24,692 nucleotides of DNA. Origin: Solirubrobacterales bacterium. GTDB lineage: Bacteria > Actinomycetota > Thermoleophilia > Solirubrobacterales > Solirubrobacteraceae. A program made the translations under genes and the position numbers. The DNA is taken from positions 1 through 24,692 of the forward strand of contig PMKB01000353.1 of NCBI GenBank assembly GCA_003157595.1, given 5' to 3'. Positions 13,241-21,468 of this stretch are shown piece by piece. The number at the start of each line of letters is the position of its first letter. The first letter of the stretch is position 1. A model generated the notes under the pieces. That model was not told the DNA's origin and did not search any database. It saw only the letters and a list, made by a program, of their open reading frames with translations.

Positions 13241-14032
13241 GTGAGGCACGTGGTAGCACGCGGCGAGCAGTCGCTCGCCTACGAATCCCATGGCGAGGGG
13301 CCGGCGGTCATCGGCCTGCACGGATTGACGGCGACGCGTCGCTACGTGCTGATGGGCTCGCGCACCCTCGAGCGGGCGGGGAGGCGGCTGGTCCTCTACG
13401 ACGCCCGCGGTCACGGAACCTCCTCGCCTGCCGCGGACGGCGATTACTCCTACGCCGCGCTGGCCGGCGATCTGGAGGCGGTGATGGATGGCCTTGGTGT
13501 CGAGCATGCGGTGCTGATCGGGGCCTCGATGGGCGCTCACACGGCGATCCGCTTTGCGCTTGATCGCCCCGAGCGCGTTGCCAGGCTGGTGATCGTGACG
13601 CCCGCCTACGACCCCGAGTGCCCGAGCAATCCAGTGCGCTGGGATGCGCTCGCACAGGGATTACGCGAGGGCGGGGTGGAGGGGTTCGTCGCCGCCTATG
13701 AGCTCGGTGGCGTGCCGGTTGCGTGGCGCGGGGCGGTGGAGCGGGTGCTGCGCCAGCGGCTCGCCGCTCACAGCCATCCCGAGGCCGTCGCCGACGCTCT
13801 GGCCGCCGTCCCGCGCTCGCGGCCGTTTGAGAGTTGGTCGGAGCTTGCTGAGATCGCGGCGCCGACGCTGATCGTCGGCAGCCGCGACGAGGCCGATCCC
13901 AGCCATCCGCTGGCGATCGCGCAGCGCTACGCGCAGGCGATCGGTGGCGCGAGCCTGCACGTCGAGCAGGAGGGGCGCTCGCCGATCGCCTGGCAGGGCG
14001 GCCGGCTGTCGCGGCTCCTTCTAGACTTCTAG
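13241..14032 (+). CDS. Alpha/beta-fold hydrolase lacking the canonical catalytic histidine
   Basis: This is a 263-residue alpha/beta hydrolase of unknown substrate. The oxyanion-hole segment IGLHGLTATRR, the DARGHGTS strand, the nucleophile elbow GASMGAH (Ser96) and the acid strand LIVGSRDEADP (Asp216) are all present. The final motif, where most members have G-H-x-P, reads EQEGRSPIAWQGG, so the expected catalytic histidine is missing; His222 (DPSHP) and His240 are the nearest others. It may be a non-hydrolytic or rearranged member. The GTG start at 13241 has no SD; GTG 13250 is an alternative. It is followed at 4 nt by ccdA and probably shares its transcript. Confidence 0.83.
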   Translation: MRHVVARGEQSLAYESHGEGPAVIGLHGLTATRRYVLMGSRTLERAGRRLVLYDARGHGTSSPAADGDYSYAALAGDLEAVMDGLGVEHAVLIGASMGAHTAIRFALDRPERVARLVIVTPAYDPECPSNPVRWDALAQGLREGGVEGFVAAYELGGVPVAWRGAVERVLRQRLAAHSHPEAVADALAAVPRSRPFESWSELAEIAAPTLIVGSRDEADPSHPLAIAQRYAQAIGGASLHVEQEGRSPIAWQGGRLSRLLLDF

Positions 14033-14036
14033 CGCA

Positions 14037-14777
14037 GTGGGCTCTTCAGCTACCGGTGTCGGGATCTTCGCGGCGATCGCTGCCGGCGCTGTGTCGTTCC
14101 TCTCGCCCTGTGTCCTGCCTCTCGTCCCGGGTTACATCTCGACCGTCGTTGGCGTCTCGCCGAACGAGATCTCGAGCGCGGGAGTCCGGCGAGTCCTCGT
14201 CCCGAGCCTGCTCTTCATCGCCAGCTTCTCGACGATCTTCATCCTGTACGGGCTCGGCGCCACCGCGATCGGCTCGTCCCTGATCGAGCACAGGGTGATC
14301 CTCCAGCGCATCGCCGCGCCGGTCATCGTCGCGCTCGGTCTTGTCTTCGTGCTTTCGTCGATCGTGCCGGCATTCGGGCGCGAATGGCACGTCGAGCGAT
14401 TGCTCGCTCGCGCGGGGCGCGGCGGCCCGCTGGTCGCGGGAGCGGCCTTCGCGGTCGCCTGGACGCCGTGCATCGGGCCGACGCTCGGAGCGATCCTCGC
14501 GGTCGCCGGCACAACGCGCTCCGAGTTGCACGGGGCGCTTCTGCTGGCCTTCTATTCGGCTGGTCTGGCGATTCCGTTCATCGCCACAGCCCTGGCGTTC
14601 GATCGCATGGCGCGGGTATTCGGCTGGGTCAAGCGCCACTACGGCGTGATCGTGTTCACCGGCGGCGCGGTGCTGATCGCGATGGGTGTGCTGATGTGGA
14701 CCAACGACCTCGCGTGGCTCAACAATCAGGCTCAGGATGGGCTGCACTCGATGGGGATCAACTTCATCGGCCTCTAG
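14037..14777 (+). CDS. ccdA: CcdA-type cytochrome c biogenesis / thiol-disulfide transmembrane protein
   Basis: Polytopic membrane protein that carries reducing equivalents from cytoplasmic thioredoxin to extracytoplasmic thiol proteins. It has 246 residues with six predicted membrane segments. The two redox cysteines sit in the family motifs FLSPCVLPLVPGY (C25) and AWTPCIGPTLG (C145). Natural partners encoded in the window are the TlpA-like protein and possibly SCO1 (21469-22678), plus a thioredoxin-TPR protein next door. The GTG start at 14037 lies 4 nt after the hydrolase stop, indicating coupling. No ccsA or resB gene is present, so the cytochrome c system cannot be confirmed here. Confidence 0.92.
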   Translation: MGSSATGVGIFAAIAAGAVSFLSPCVLPLVPGYISTVVGVSPNEISSAGVRRVLVPSLLFIASFSTIFILYGLGATAIGSSLIEHRVILQRIAAPVIVALGLVFVLSSIVPAFGREWHVERLLARAGRGGPLVAGAAFAVAWTPCIGPTLGAILAVAGTTRSELHGALLLAFYSAGLAIPFIATALAFDRMARVFGWVKRHYGVIVFTGGAVLIAMGVLMWTNDLAWLNNQAQDGLHSMGINFIGL

Positions 14778-14791
14778 ATGTCCGGCGGCGG

Positions 14792-14825
14792 GCGCGAGCT
14801 CGCGAGCGCAACGCTCAGCTCGCGC
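14792..14825. terminator. Two-tier hairpin between convergent ccdA and histidine kinase genes
   Basis: GCGCGAGCT (14792-14800) pairs perfectly with AGCTCGCGC (14817-14825). Inside, GAGCG (14804-14808) pairs with CGCTC (14812-14816) around a CAA loop. The 3' arm reaches the first base of the facing kinase stop codon. This is a good bidirectional terminator candidate without a U-tract. Confidence 0.65.
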
Positions 14826-16297
14826 TACAGCCGCAGGCGCCGATAGCCGGGAAGCTCGACCACCACGCGCGCCCCGCCGAGTGGCGCGTGCGTCGCCCAC
14901 ACCCGTCCGCCCTGCGCGTCGACTAACGCACGTACGATCGCGAGGCCCAGGCCGGTCCCGCCGGCGCTCCGAGCGCGCGAAGGGTCGGCCCGGTGAAATC
15001 GATCGAAGACCCGCTCGCGCTCCACCGGTGCGATGCCGGGGCCATCGTCATCAACCCAGATCTGCACCCGGCCATCTGCGGCCTCACGCGCGCCGAGCTC
15101 GATCGAACCATCGGGTTGTGTGTGCTCAACCGCGTTGCGCAGGAGGTTGCGCAACGCCTGCGCGAGCCGGTCGCGGTCGGCGTTGAGGATCCCCGGGACC
15201 ACGGTCGCGGTGCTCAGCCGCCGATCCGTCGTGGGTTGCAGGCTGGCGATCAACTCCGCGAGGAAGGGATCCAGCTCAATCGGCTCGCGGCGGATGAAGC
15301 GCGCCTCGTCGGTGTGCGCCAGCAGCAGCAGATCCTCGGTCAGGCGCGTCATCCGGTCGACCTCCGCCGCCACGAGCCCCTGTACGCGCCGCACCTCCGC
15401 GGCGCCGGGATTCTCCCGGCGGGCCAGAACCTCGAGCTGGCCGCGGATCGCCGTCAGCGGCGTGCGCAGCTCGTGGGAGGCATCTGAGACGAACGCCTGC
15501 TGGCGCGCGAAGGCCTCCTCGAGCCGGTCGAGCATGTGGTCGAACGCGTCGGCGAGGATCCGCGTCTCGTTGCGCGGTCCGCGGTACTCCATCCGCGGCG
15601 ACAGATCCCCGGCATCGACGAGCGCGGCGATCCGGGCCATCCGTCGCAGCGGGCGGGCGAAACCCGCCGCCAGCAGGAAGCCGGCGAGCAGGGCCGCTGC
15701 AAGCGTGAGCGTCCCGCCGATCGCGAACGCGCGCGTGATTCCCTCGAGCGCGTCATTGACCGGCGCCAGCGGTTCGGCGACGCCGACCCGCGAGACCAGG
15801 CCATCCTCGGTTCGAAACGCCTCGACATAAAGCCGCACGTCGCCGGCATCGGGAGCCCGCTGGATCGAGAAGCCCGGTTTCTGCGCCCTCAGCTCGGCGG
15901 TCAGCCGAGCCTCCGCATGACGCTTGGCCGCTGTGTCGTCGATGTCGTGCGCGCTCTGGCCCAGCAGCTCCGGGTAGTTGGTCGCGAGCCTCTGTCCGGG
16001 CACGATCGCGTACAGCAGGCGCTCGGCGGCCGAGAACGGCTGCTCGCCCACGTAGTGCCGCGCCCGTCCGGCGATCTGCGCGCTCGTCAGCTCAACGCCT
16101 GGCGGCGAGACGGTGAGCGAGAACGACGCGGCCTCCTTGCGCAGATCCGTGTCGACCTGTCCGCGCAGCCGCGAATCGGTCTCGTGGTAGACGACGTAGA
16201 AGGTGCCAAGGAAGGCGAGGATCAGGACGGTGCCGAGCGCGAGCGTGAGTCGCCAGCGAAGCGAGCGGGGCCGGACCCTGGCGCCGCTAGAGGGCAT
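14825..16297 (-). CDS. Sensor histidine kinase (HAMP-HisKA-HATPase)
   Basis: Membrane-bound kinase of a two-component system, 490 residues. TM1 is at about 16-37 and TM2 at about 192-213, enclosing an extracytoplasmic sensor of about 150 residues with no recognised fold. HAMP follows at about 213-265. HisKA contains SDASHELRTPLTAIRG with phospho-acceptor His275. The ATPase domain has the N-box NLLRNAVEHT, the G1 box DDDGPGI and the G2 box GTGLGLAIV, so all catalytic parts are intact. It lies 8 nt downstream of its response regulator gene. The signal sensed cannot be read from sequence. The order regulator-then-kinase and the OmpR-type partner fit the common EnvZ/MprB-like class. Confidence 0.94.
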   Translation of the reverse strand: MPSSGARVRPRSLRWRLTLALGTVLILAFLGTFYVVYHETDSRLRGQVDTDLRKEAASFSLTVSPPGVELTSAQIAGRARHYVGEQPFSAAERLLYAIVPGQRLATNYPELLGQSAHDIDDTAAKRHAEARLTAELRAQKPGFSIQRAPDAGDVRLYVEAFRTEDGLVSRVGVAEPLAPVNDALEGITRAFAIGGTLTLAAALLAGFLLAAGFARPLRRMARIAALVDAGDLSPRMEYRGPRNETRILADAFDHMLDRLEEAFARQQAFVSDASHELRTPLTAIRGQLEVLARRENPGAAEVRRVQGLVAAEVDRMTRLTEDLLLLAHTDEARFIRREPIELDPFLAELIASLQPTTDRRLSTATVVPGILNADRDRLAQALRNLLRNAVEHTQPDGSIELGAREAADGRVQIWVDDDGPGIAPVERERVFDRFHRADPSRARSAGGTGLGLAIVRALVDAQGGRVWATHAPLGGARVVVELPGYRRLRL

Positions 16298-16305
16298 CCG
16301 GGAGC

Positions 16306-16983
16306 TCAGGCACGGGTCGGCGCGAGCCGGTAGCCGACCGAGCGCACCGTGAGGATCGGTGCCGGCGACCCCGGACGGCCGAGCTTGCGTCGCAGGTAGC
16401 TGACGTACACCTCGACGATGTTGGTTCCAGGATCGTGCGAGTAGCCCCAGACGGCGCTGAGGATCTGCTCGCGCGAGAGGACGTTCGCGGGGTGGCGCAG
16501 GAAGTACGCGAGCAGATCGAACTCCTTGGACGACAGGGAGATCTCGATCCCGTCGCGGGTGACACGGCGGGTCAGCAGATCGAGCTCGATCCCGAGGGCC
16601 TCCAGGCGCGTCGACTGCGTCTGCGAGGGCATGCGCAGATGGGCGCGCACGCGCGCGGCCAGCTCGTCGAAGCTGTACGGCTTGGTCATGTTGTCGACGG
16701 CACCGGCGTCGAGGCCCTCGACGCGGTCGTCGATCTCGGTGCGCGCCGTCAGCATGATCACGCGCAGGTCGGGCTTGGAAACTCTGAGCGCCTTGAGCAC
16801 CTCGATCCCGTCGCGGCCGGGGAGCATCCGGTCGAGCACCACGAGCCCGAAGTCCTCCGAGAGTGCGAGCGCCAGCGCATCGTCACCCGTCGACGCGACC
16901 GTCACCGCGTAGCCTTCGGCGCTCAGCCCGTGGTTGATGAAGTCGGCGATCGCGGCCTCGTCTTCGGCTACCAGGATGCGCAC
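16306..16983 (-). CDS. OmpR/PhoB-family response regulator
   Basis: DNA-binding regulator of 225 residues. The receiver domain (1-115) has the acidic pocket (VAEDEA), phospho-acceptor Asp51 (VVLDRMLPG), the switch Thr in IMLTAR, and the conserved Lys in MTKPYSF. The segment GAVDNMTKPY departs from the usual GADDYLTKPF but keeps Lys and Pro. The winged-helix DNA-binding domain (about 130-222) has LSSKEFDLLAYFLRHPANVLSREQIL and VYVSYLRRKLG. The GTG start at 16983 has GGAG close upstream and also lies 6 nt behind TAGGCT, so it could be expressed from its own leaderless promoter as well as from the GGDEF-EAL gene 14 nt upstream. Confidence 0.95.
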   Translation of the reverse strand: MRILVAEDEAAIADFINHGLSAEGYAVTVASTGDDALALALSEDFGLVVLDRMLPGRDGIEVLKALRVSKPDLRVIMLTARTEIDDRVEGLDAGAVDNMTKPYSFDELAARVRAHLRMPSQTQSTRLEALGIELDLLTRRVTRDGIEISLSSKEFDLLAYFLRHPANVLSREQILSAVWGYSHDPGTNIVEVYVSYLRRKLGRPGSPAPILTVRSVGYRLAPTRA

Positions 16984-16997
16984 GACTCCAGCCTAGC

Positions 16998-18809
16998 TCA
17001 GGCGTTGCTGCGCAGGCGGTGCTCACGGGCGTCGCGGACCGCGTCGCGCCCGAAATCGGGATCGACGGAGCGTGCGTCCTCATCGCCGCTGCGGAGCACG
17101 ACGGCGGAGGTTCCGTCGGGTGCGATGCGGCCCGCCGGGCGCGGCTCCGAGAAGAGGAACCCCTGTGCAAAGCTGCAGCCGGCCCGACGCAGCTCGGCGA
17201 GCTGCGCGGTGTCCTCGACGCCCTCGGCGACGACGCTGATCCCGAGCTCCCGCGCCGCCGTTGTGACCGCGATGAGGATCGCCCGGTCGCGACGGCCCTC
17301 TGGGCGGTTCAGCCCGGTAACGAACGTGCGGTCGAGCTTGATCACATCGACCGGCAGCTGGCTGAGGTGCCGCAGCGAGGAGTAGCCGGTGCCGAAATCG
17401 TCAAACGCGATGCGCACGCCGAGCGTCCGCAGTTCCGCCAGGCGGGCGGCGACCCTGATCGGGTCGGAGAGGACGGCGGTCTCGGTGACCTCGAGGCACA
17501 GCGCACTGGCCGGGACGCCGGTTTCCGCGAGCAGGGCGGCAACCATCAGGCCGACGCTCTCGTCGGTTAGCTGGCGCGCCGAGACGTTCACGGAAACGCC
17601 GACCTCGCTGCCGTGGGAGCGCCAGTCGGCGAGCTGGCGCAGCGCGGTCCCGAGCACCCAGGCGCCGATCGGCACGATCAACCCGTTCTCCTCGGCGAGC
17701 GGGATGAACTCGTCGGGCGAGATCGGACCCCACTCGCGGTGGGTCCAGCGAACGAGCGCCTCGCACGAGGCGACGGATGCGTCGGCGAGTGAGACGACTG
17801 GCTGGTAGTGGATCTCGAACTCGTTGCGCGCGAGCGCGTGGCGCAGGTCGCGTTCGACGCTGAGCCGGCGATCCACTTCGATACGCAGCTCAGTATCGAA
17901 GATCGCGAAACGGTTTCGCCCAATCGCTTTGGCGCGGTACATAGCGATGTCCGCCTCGTGGATGAGGCGGTCGGCGGTCTTGTCGGAGTCCTTCGCAACG
18001 GCGAGTCCGACGCTGGCGGAAACGCGAACCGGGCCGCCGGGCACCTCGAACGGCGCGCTGAACGCCTGCAGCACGCGCTGCGCCACCGAGACCGCTTCGA
18101 AGTCGTTCTCGAGCAGTTCGAGCATGATCGCGAACTCGTCGCCGCCGAGGCGACCGACGACATCGCCGACGCGAACGGCGTCGCGCAGGCGCTGCGCGAC
18201 CTCCGCCAGCAGCCGGTCGCCGCCCTCGTGGCCGATGCTGTCGTTGACCTGCTTGAACGAGTCGATGTCGATGAACAGCACACCCAAATCAAGGCTGGAC
18301 CGTCCGTGGCGGCCGAGCCCGCGCGCCAGCTCATCGGCGAAGACCTCGCGGTTGGGCAGCGAGGTCAACGGGTCGCGCCCGACGCGATGCTCCAGGTGCA
18401 GCCAGTCGGTCACATCCTTCGCCGACGCGTACCAGTAGTCGCCATGCGCGCTGCCGCTCCACAACAGCGAGCGACAGCTGCCGTCGCTGTGGCGGTGGCG
18501 CGCCAGCAGCTCGGCGAAACCGGGCTGCCATCCGAGCGCCGCGTCGGCCTTGCGCGCAGCGGAGGAGGGATCGTGCGGGTGCAGGCAGTCCAATAACGAC
18601 TGGCCGATCAGCTCGCTCGGTTCGCGGCCGAGCACGCGTGTGCAGGCCGCGTTCACGGCCACGAAGCGGGCCTTCCCGTCGAAGATCGCGAGCATGCACC
18701 CGGCGTTGGCGAACAGCTGCTCGAAGGCCTCCAGGCCCAGATCGGCGCGTGCCCGGACCGGTACCGCAGGGGGCACCTCGGAGCTGTCGGTGATGAGCCT
18801 GAGCGTCAA
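16998..18809 (-). CDS. PAS-GGDEF-EAL bifunctional c-di-GMP enzyme
   Basis: Cytoplasmic sensor enzyme of 603 residues that can make and degrade c-di-GMP. A PAS-like domain (about 25-135) opens the protein. The GGDEF domain (about 142-305) has an intact signature G222-GDEF226 and an inhibitory-site RxxD (R213-VG-D216) exactly five residues before it, so feedback inhibition is expected. The EAL domain (about 315-565) keeps EALVRW (350-355), SVNVSARQL, DDFGTGYSS and AEGVE, all needed for phosphodiesterase activity. The net direction is unknown. The assigned start is TTG 18809 without an SD; GTG 18776 is possible. It sits just upstream of the two-component pair on the same strand and may be co-regulated with it. 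Confidence 0.92.
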   Translation of the reverse strand: MTLRLITDSSEVPPAVPVRARADLGLEAFEQLFANAGCMLAIFDGKARFVAVNAACTRVLGREPSELIGQSLLDCLHPHDPSSAARKADAALGWQPGFAELLARHRHSDGSCRSLLWSGSAHGDYWYASAKDVTDWLHLEHRVGRDPLTSLPNREVFADELARGLGRHGRSSLDLGVLFIDIDSFKQVNDSIGHEGGDRLLAEVAQRLRDAVRVGDVVGRLGGDEFAIMLELLENDFEAVSVAQRVLQAFSAPFEVPGGPVRVSASVGLAVAKDSDKTADRLIHEADIAMYRAKAIGRNRFAIFDTELRIEVDRRLSVERDLRHALARNEFEIHYQPVVSLADASVASCEALVRWTHREWGPISPDEFIPLAEENGLIVPIGAWVLGTALRQLADWRSHGSEVGVSVNVSARQLTDESVGLMVAALLAETGVPASALCLEVTETAVLSDPIRVAARLAELRTLGVRIAFDDFGTGYSSLRHLSQLPVDVIKLDRTFVTGLNRPEGRRDRAILIAVTTAARELGISVVAEGVEDTAQLAELRRAGCSFAQGFLFSEPRPAGRIAPDGTSAVVLRSGDEDARSVDPDFGRDAVRDAREHRLRSNA

Positions 18810-18956
18810 GATGAGCGGGCGGACAGCGCGTTGGGCGCGGCCGACGCCGTTCGACTCGCGCCAGGCTTAATCGGCACACACACGGCTGCGCTTGAACGTT
18901 GGGCGGCGCGCTCGAACGGCGGTCCAGCCGACGGCCCGGGCGGATAAGATCGCGAG

Positions 18957-20486
18957 ATGGTCCTGGGAGCCCGCTCGCGCCTGGTCGCGCCGCTGCTCGC
19001 CGCCGGCTTGGCGCTCCTCGCAATACTCACGGGCGCCCAGGGTGGCGACCTGGCGGCGGCCACCTATCGCGTGGAGATGTTCGCTCGGAGCGGACTCACG
19101 CTCTGGGACAGCGGCTGGTACGGCGGCCATTGGACCTTCGATTACTCGGTGCTGTTCGCGCCGATCGGTTGGCTGGCCGGCATCCCGCTGATGGAGATCG
19201 CGTGTGTGGCGATCGCGGCGTGGGCGTTCGATCGCCTCGCCGTGGGGCGGTTCGAGCGGGCCGGCAGGGCCGGCGCGATCGTCTTCGCCGTGGGAACCGT
19301 CGTGCAGGTCGCGATCGGCCAGGAGCCGTACCTGCTGGGCGAGACGCTCGCCCTCGTGGCGTTGCTCGCGGCGCGCAACCGCCTGTGGCCATTGGCCGTC
19401 GCGTTTGGCGCGGCGACGTCGCTCGCCAGCCCGCTCGCCGGGGCCTTCCTCGCGATGGCCGGACTCGCGTGGCTGGTCGGCAGCTGGCCCGAGCGCCGCC
19501 TCGCCGCCGGCACGCTCATCGGCGCTGCGGCGCTCCCGCTGCTCGCACTCGAACTGCTGTTCCCGGGCCTGGGGACGATGCCTTTCCCGTTCATCAGCTT
19601 CCTGGCGATGTTCCTCGGACTGGCGACGCTCGGGGTCGTCGTCGCCCGCCGCGACCGCACGGTCGCGATCGGCGTTGCGCTTTACGCGCTCGCCGTGATC
19701 GGGGCCTACGCCGTGCCGAGCGCCGTCGGCAACAACGTCACGCGGCTCGGCGTCTCGTTTGGCGTCGCGCTTGTCGTGATGCTTGCCTGGGGCCAGCGCC
19801 GCCGCACGATCCTGCTGCTCATCGCTGCGGCGATTCCGCTGGCGCTCTCGGAGTGGGTCCCGGCCGGGAATGCGCTGCTCGGCGACGGCAACCCGTCGAT
19901 GCAGACGGCCTACTTCCAGCCGCTGGTCTCGTTCCTGAGGCGCGCCGACCGTCCGCTTGGCCGCGTCGAGGTCGTGCCGACGGCGCTGCACTGGGAGGCG
20001 GCCTACGTCGCGCCCTACTTCCCGCTCGCGCGCGGCTGGGAGCGCCAGCTCGACACCGGGGCGAACCCGATCTTCTACGTCCCGGGCGCCCTGAGCGCGG
20101 CGTCCTACCACTCGTGGCTGTTCGCAAACGGGGTGCGGTTCGTCGCCGTGCCCAACGTCCCGCTCGACTATGCCGCGCTCGCCGAGGCCAAGCTCGTGCG
20201 TGCCGGCGTGCCCGGACTGCGCCTGCTCTGGCGTAGCTCCAACTGGCACGTCTACGCGGTTGTGGGCGCGCCGGGCATCGTGAGCGGGCCGGCGCGCCTG
20301 CTCAGCTCGAATGGAGCGGAACTGAAGCTGCAGGTCGCCCGCGCCGGCACGATCGTCGTGCGGGAGCGCTACCTCGACGCCTGGGGGGTCGCGAGCGGTG
20401 GCGGCGTGATCGGGCCCGCCCGGGGCGGCTGGCTGCGGCTGCGAGCGACGCGGCCCGGCCGCGTCGTGCTGAGGATCAACCTCTGA
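18957..20486 (+). CDS. Polytopic membrane protein of unknown function (GT-C-like layout)
   Basis: A 509-residue protein. Hydrophobic segments run from about 10 to 300, suggesting 8-10 membrane helices, followed by a largely soluble C-terminal region of about 190 residues, probably extracytoplasmic. The first loop contains WDSGWYGGHWTFDYSVLFAP, a pattern I have seen in actinobacterial membrane proteins that resemble GT-C glycosyltransferases, but no catalytic motif can be named. The C-terminal part has AAYVAPYFPLARGWERQ and ANGVRFVAVP. The ATG at 18957 has no SD but lies 6 nt behind TAAGAT (18945-18950), consistent with leaderless translation. It is divergent from the GGDEF-EAL gene. Function is unknown. 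Confidence 0.78.
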   Translation: MVLGARSRLVAPLLAAGLALLAILTGAQGGDLAAATYRVEMFARSGLTLWDSGWYGGHWTFDYSVLFAPIGWLAGIPLMEIACVAIAAWAFDRLAVGRFERAGRAGAIVFAVGTVVQVAIGQEPYLLGETLALVALLAARNRLWPLAVAFGAATSLASPLAGAFLAMAGLAWLVGSWPERRLAAGTLIGAAALPLLALELLFPGLGTMPFPFISFLAMFLGLATLGVVVARRDRTVAIGVALYALAVIGAYAVPSAVGNNVTRLGVSFGVALVVMLAWGQRRRTILLLIAAAIPLALSEWVPAGNALLGDGNPSMQTAYFQPLVSFLRRADRPLGRVEVVPTALHWEAAYVAPYFPLARGWERQLDTGANPIFYVPGALSAASYHSWLFANGVRFVAVPNVPLDYAALAEAKLVRAGVPGLRLLWRSSNWHVYAVVGAPGIVSGPARLLSSNGAELKLQVARAGTIVVRERYLDAWGVASGGGVIGPARGGWLRLRATRPGRVVLRINL

Positions 20487-20510
20487 ATCGCCTTTAGTCG
20501 GGATTCAGAG
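20481..20510 (+). terminator. Perfect 9-bp inverted repeat at the end of the membrane protein gene
   Basis: CTCTGAATC (20481-20489) and GATTCAGAG (20502-20510) are exact reverse complements with a 12-nt spacer. The left arm includes the TGA stop codon of the upstream gene. It may end that transcript or act as an operator for the protease gene starting at 20538. There is no U-tract. Confidence 0.45.
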
Positions 20511-20537
20511 TCGACCGCCAAGATCCGGCGTCCGCCG

Positions 20538-21365
20538 ATGTCCCGACGCCCGATGACCTCGATTCTCTCAGCGGCCCTCGGAGGCCTGCTGGCCGCGCTC
20601 GCGGTTGTTCTGATCGCACCATCCGGCACCGTCACGACGCGGACCGTGTCGTCCTCGACAGATCTCGCGGCCAATGCGCTCGCGTCCGACGAGCAGACCC
20701 ATCAAACGCTCGCGCACTTCATCTACGAGCACGCAGCCCCGAGCGTCGTCGCGATCCTCGCCACGACGCAGACCACCGGGCTGTTCGGCGGGACGCAGAG
20801 CGACAGCGGGTCCGGGATCGTCGTCAGTGCCAAGGGTCTGATTCTCACGAACAACCACGTGACCGCGGGCGCGAACAAGATCACCGTTCAGTTCGCCGGC
20901 ACCAGCGGGCCGACGCGGCGCGCGACCGTGGTCGGCGTGGACGCCTCCAACGACCTCACGCTGCTCTCGGTCAAACCGGCGGGGCTGAGGCTCTCGCCGC
21001 TGCACTTCGGCAACTCCGCCGCCGCGCGCGTGGGCGACCCGGCGTTTGCGATCGGCAACCCGTTCACCTTCGACCAGACGCTGACGGTCGGCGTGATCTC
21101 GGCGCTGGATCGCACGATCACCTCGCCCAACGGCGCGAGCATCACGGGCGTGATCCAGACCGACGCAGCCCTCAACCCGGGTAACTCCGGCGGTCCGCTG
21201 CTGAACGCGGCCGGGCAGGTGATCGGCGTGAACTCGCAAATCGCGACGAGCGGCAGTGCGCTCGCCACGCAGGGTTCAAACAGCGGCATCGGCTTCGCAA
21301 TCCCGAGCGCCACGGTGCTGGCCGACCTCGCAACCCTCGATCATGGCGCCGCGCGGAGCGCCTAG
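20538..21365 (+). CDS. HtrA/Deg-like trypsin-type serine protease without PDZ domain
   Basis: Membrane-anchored extracytoplasmic serine protease of 275 residues. An N-terminal membrane anchor (about 8-27) is followed by the chymotrypsin fold with the full triad: His107 (ILTNNHV), Asp139 (SNDLTLL) and Ser217 (NPGNSGGPL). The substrate-loop segment GNPFTFDQTLTVGVIS is typical of HtrA. The protein ends soon after the protease domain (FAIPSATVLADLATL); HtrA/DegP proteins normally continue into one or two PDZ domains. No PDZ coding remnant is visible in any frame in the 100 bp that follow, so the short form looks real rather than frameshifted. The start is ATG 20538, with a weak SD. Confidence 0.88.
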   Translation: MSRRPMTSILSAALGGLLAALAVVLIAPSGTVTTRTVSSSTDLAANALASDEQTHQTLAHFIYEHAAPSVVAILATTQTTGLFGGTQSDSGSGIVVSAKGLILTNNHVTAGANKITVQFAGTSGPTRRATVVGVDASNDLTLLSVKPAGLRLSPLHFGNSAAARVGDPAFAIGNPFTFDQTLTVGVISALDRTITSPNGASITGVIQTDAALNPGNSGGPLLNAAGQVIGVNSQIATSGSALATQGSNSGIGFAIPSATVLADLATLDHGAARSA

Positions 21366-21374
21366 CCCGGACAA

Positions 21375-21392
21375 GCCGCCGCGCGCGGCGGC
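21375..21392. terminator. 18-bp perfect palindrome between convergent protease and TlpA genes
   Basis: GCCGCCGCG followed directly by CGCGGCGGC forms a perfect palindrome just after the protease stop codon and before the facing tlpA-like gene. As RNA it would fold to a hairpin of about seven base pairs with a small loop. It is probably a bidirectional terminator; no U-tract is present. Confidence 0.5.
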
Positions 21393-21468
21393 ACGAGCCG
21401 CAGGAGGCGACGTGAGGAGCCCGGCTGCACCTGAAGATACGCGCCTCGCCGGCGCTCCAGCCCGCGCC

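Noticed and set aside
18867..20249. Antisense open frame of 460 codons opposite the membrane protein gene
   Set aside because: The translation is mostly charged residues with Gln and Arg, without motifs, while the plus-strand frame has convincing membrane helices and a natural start.
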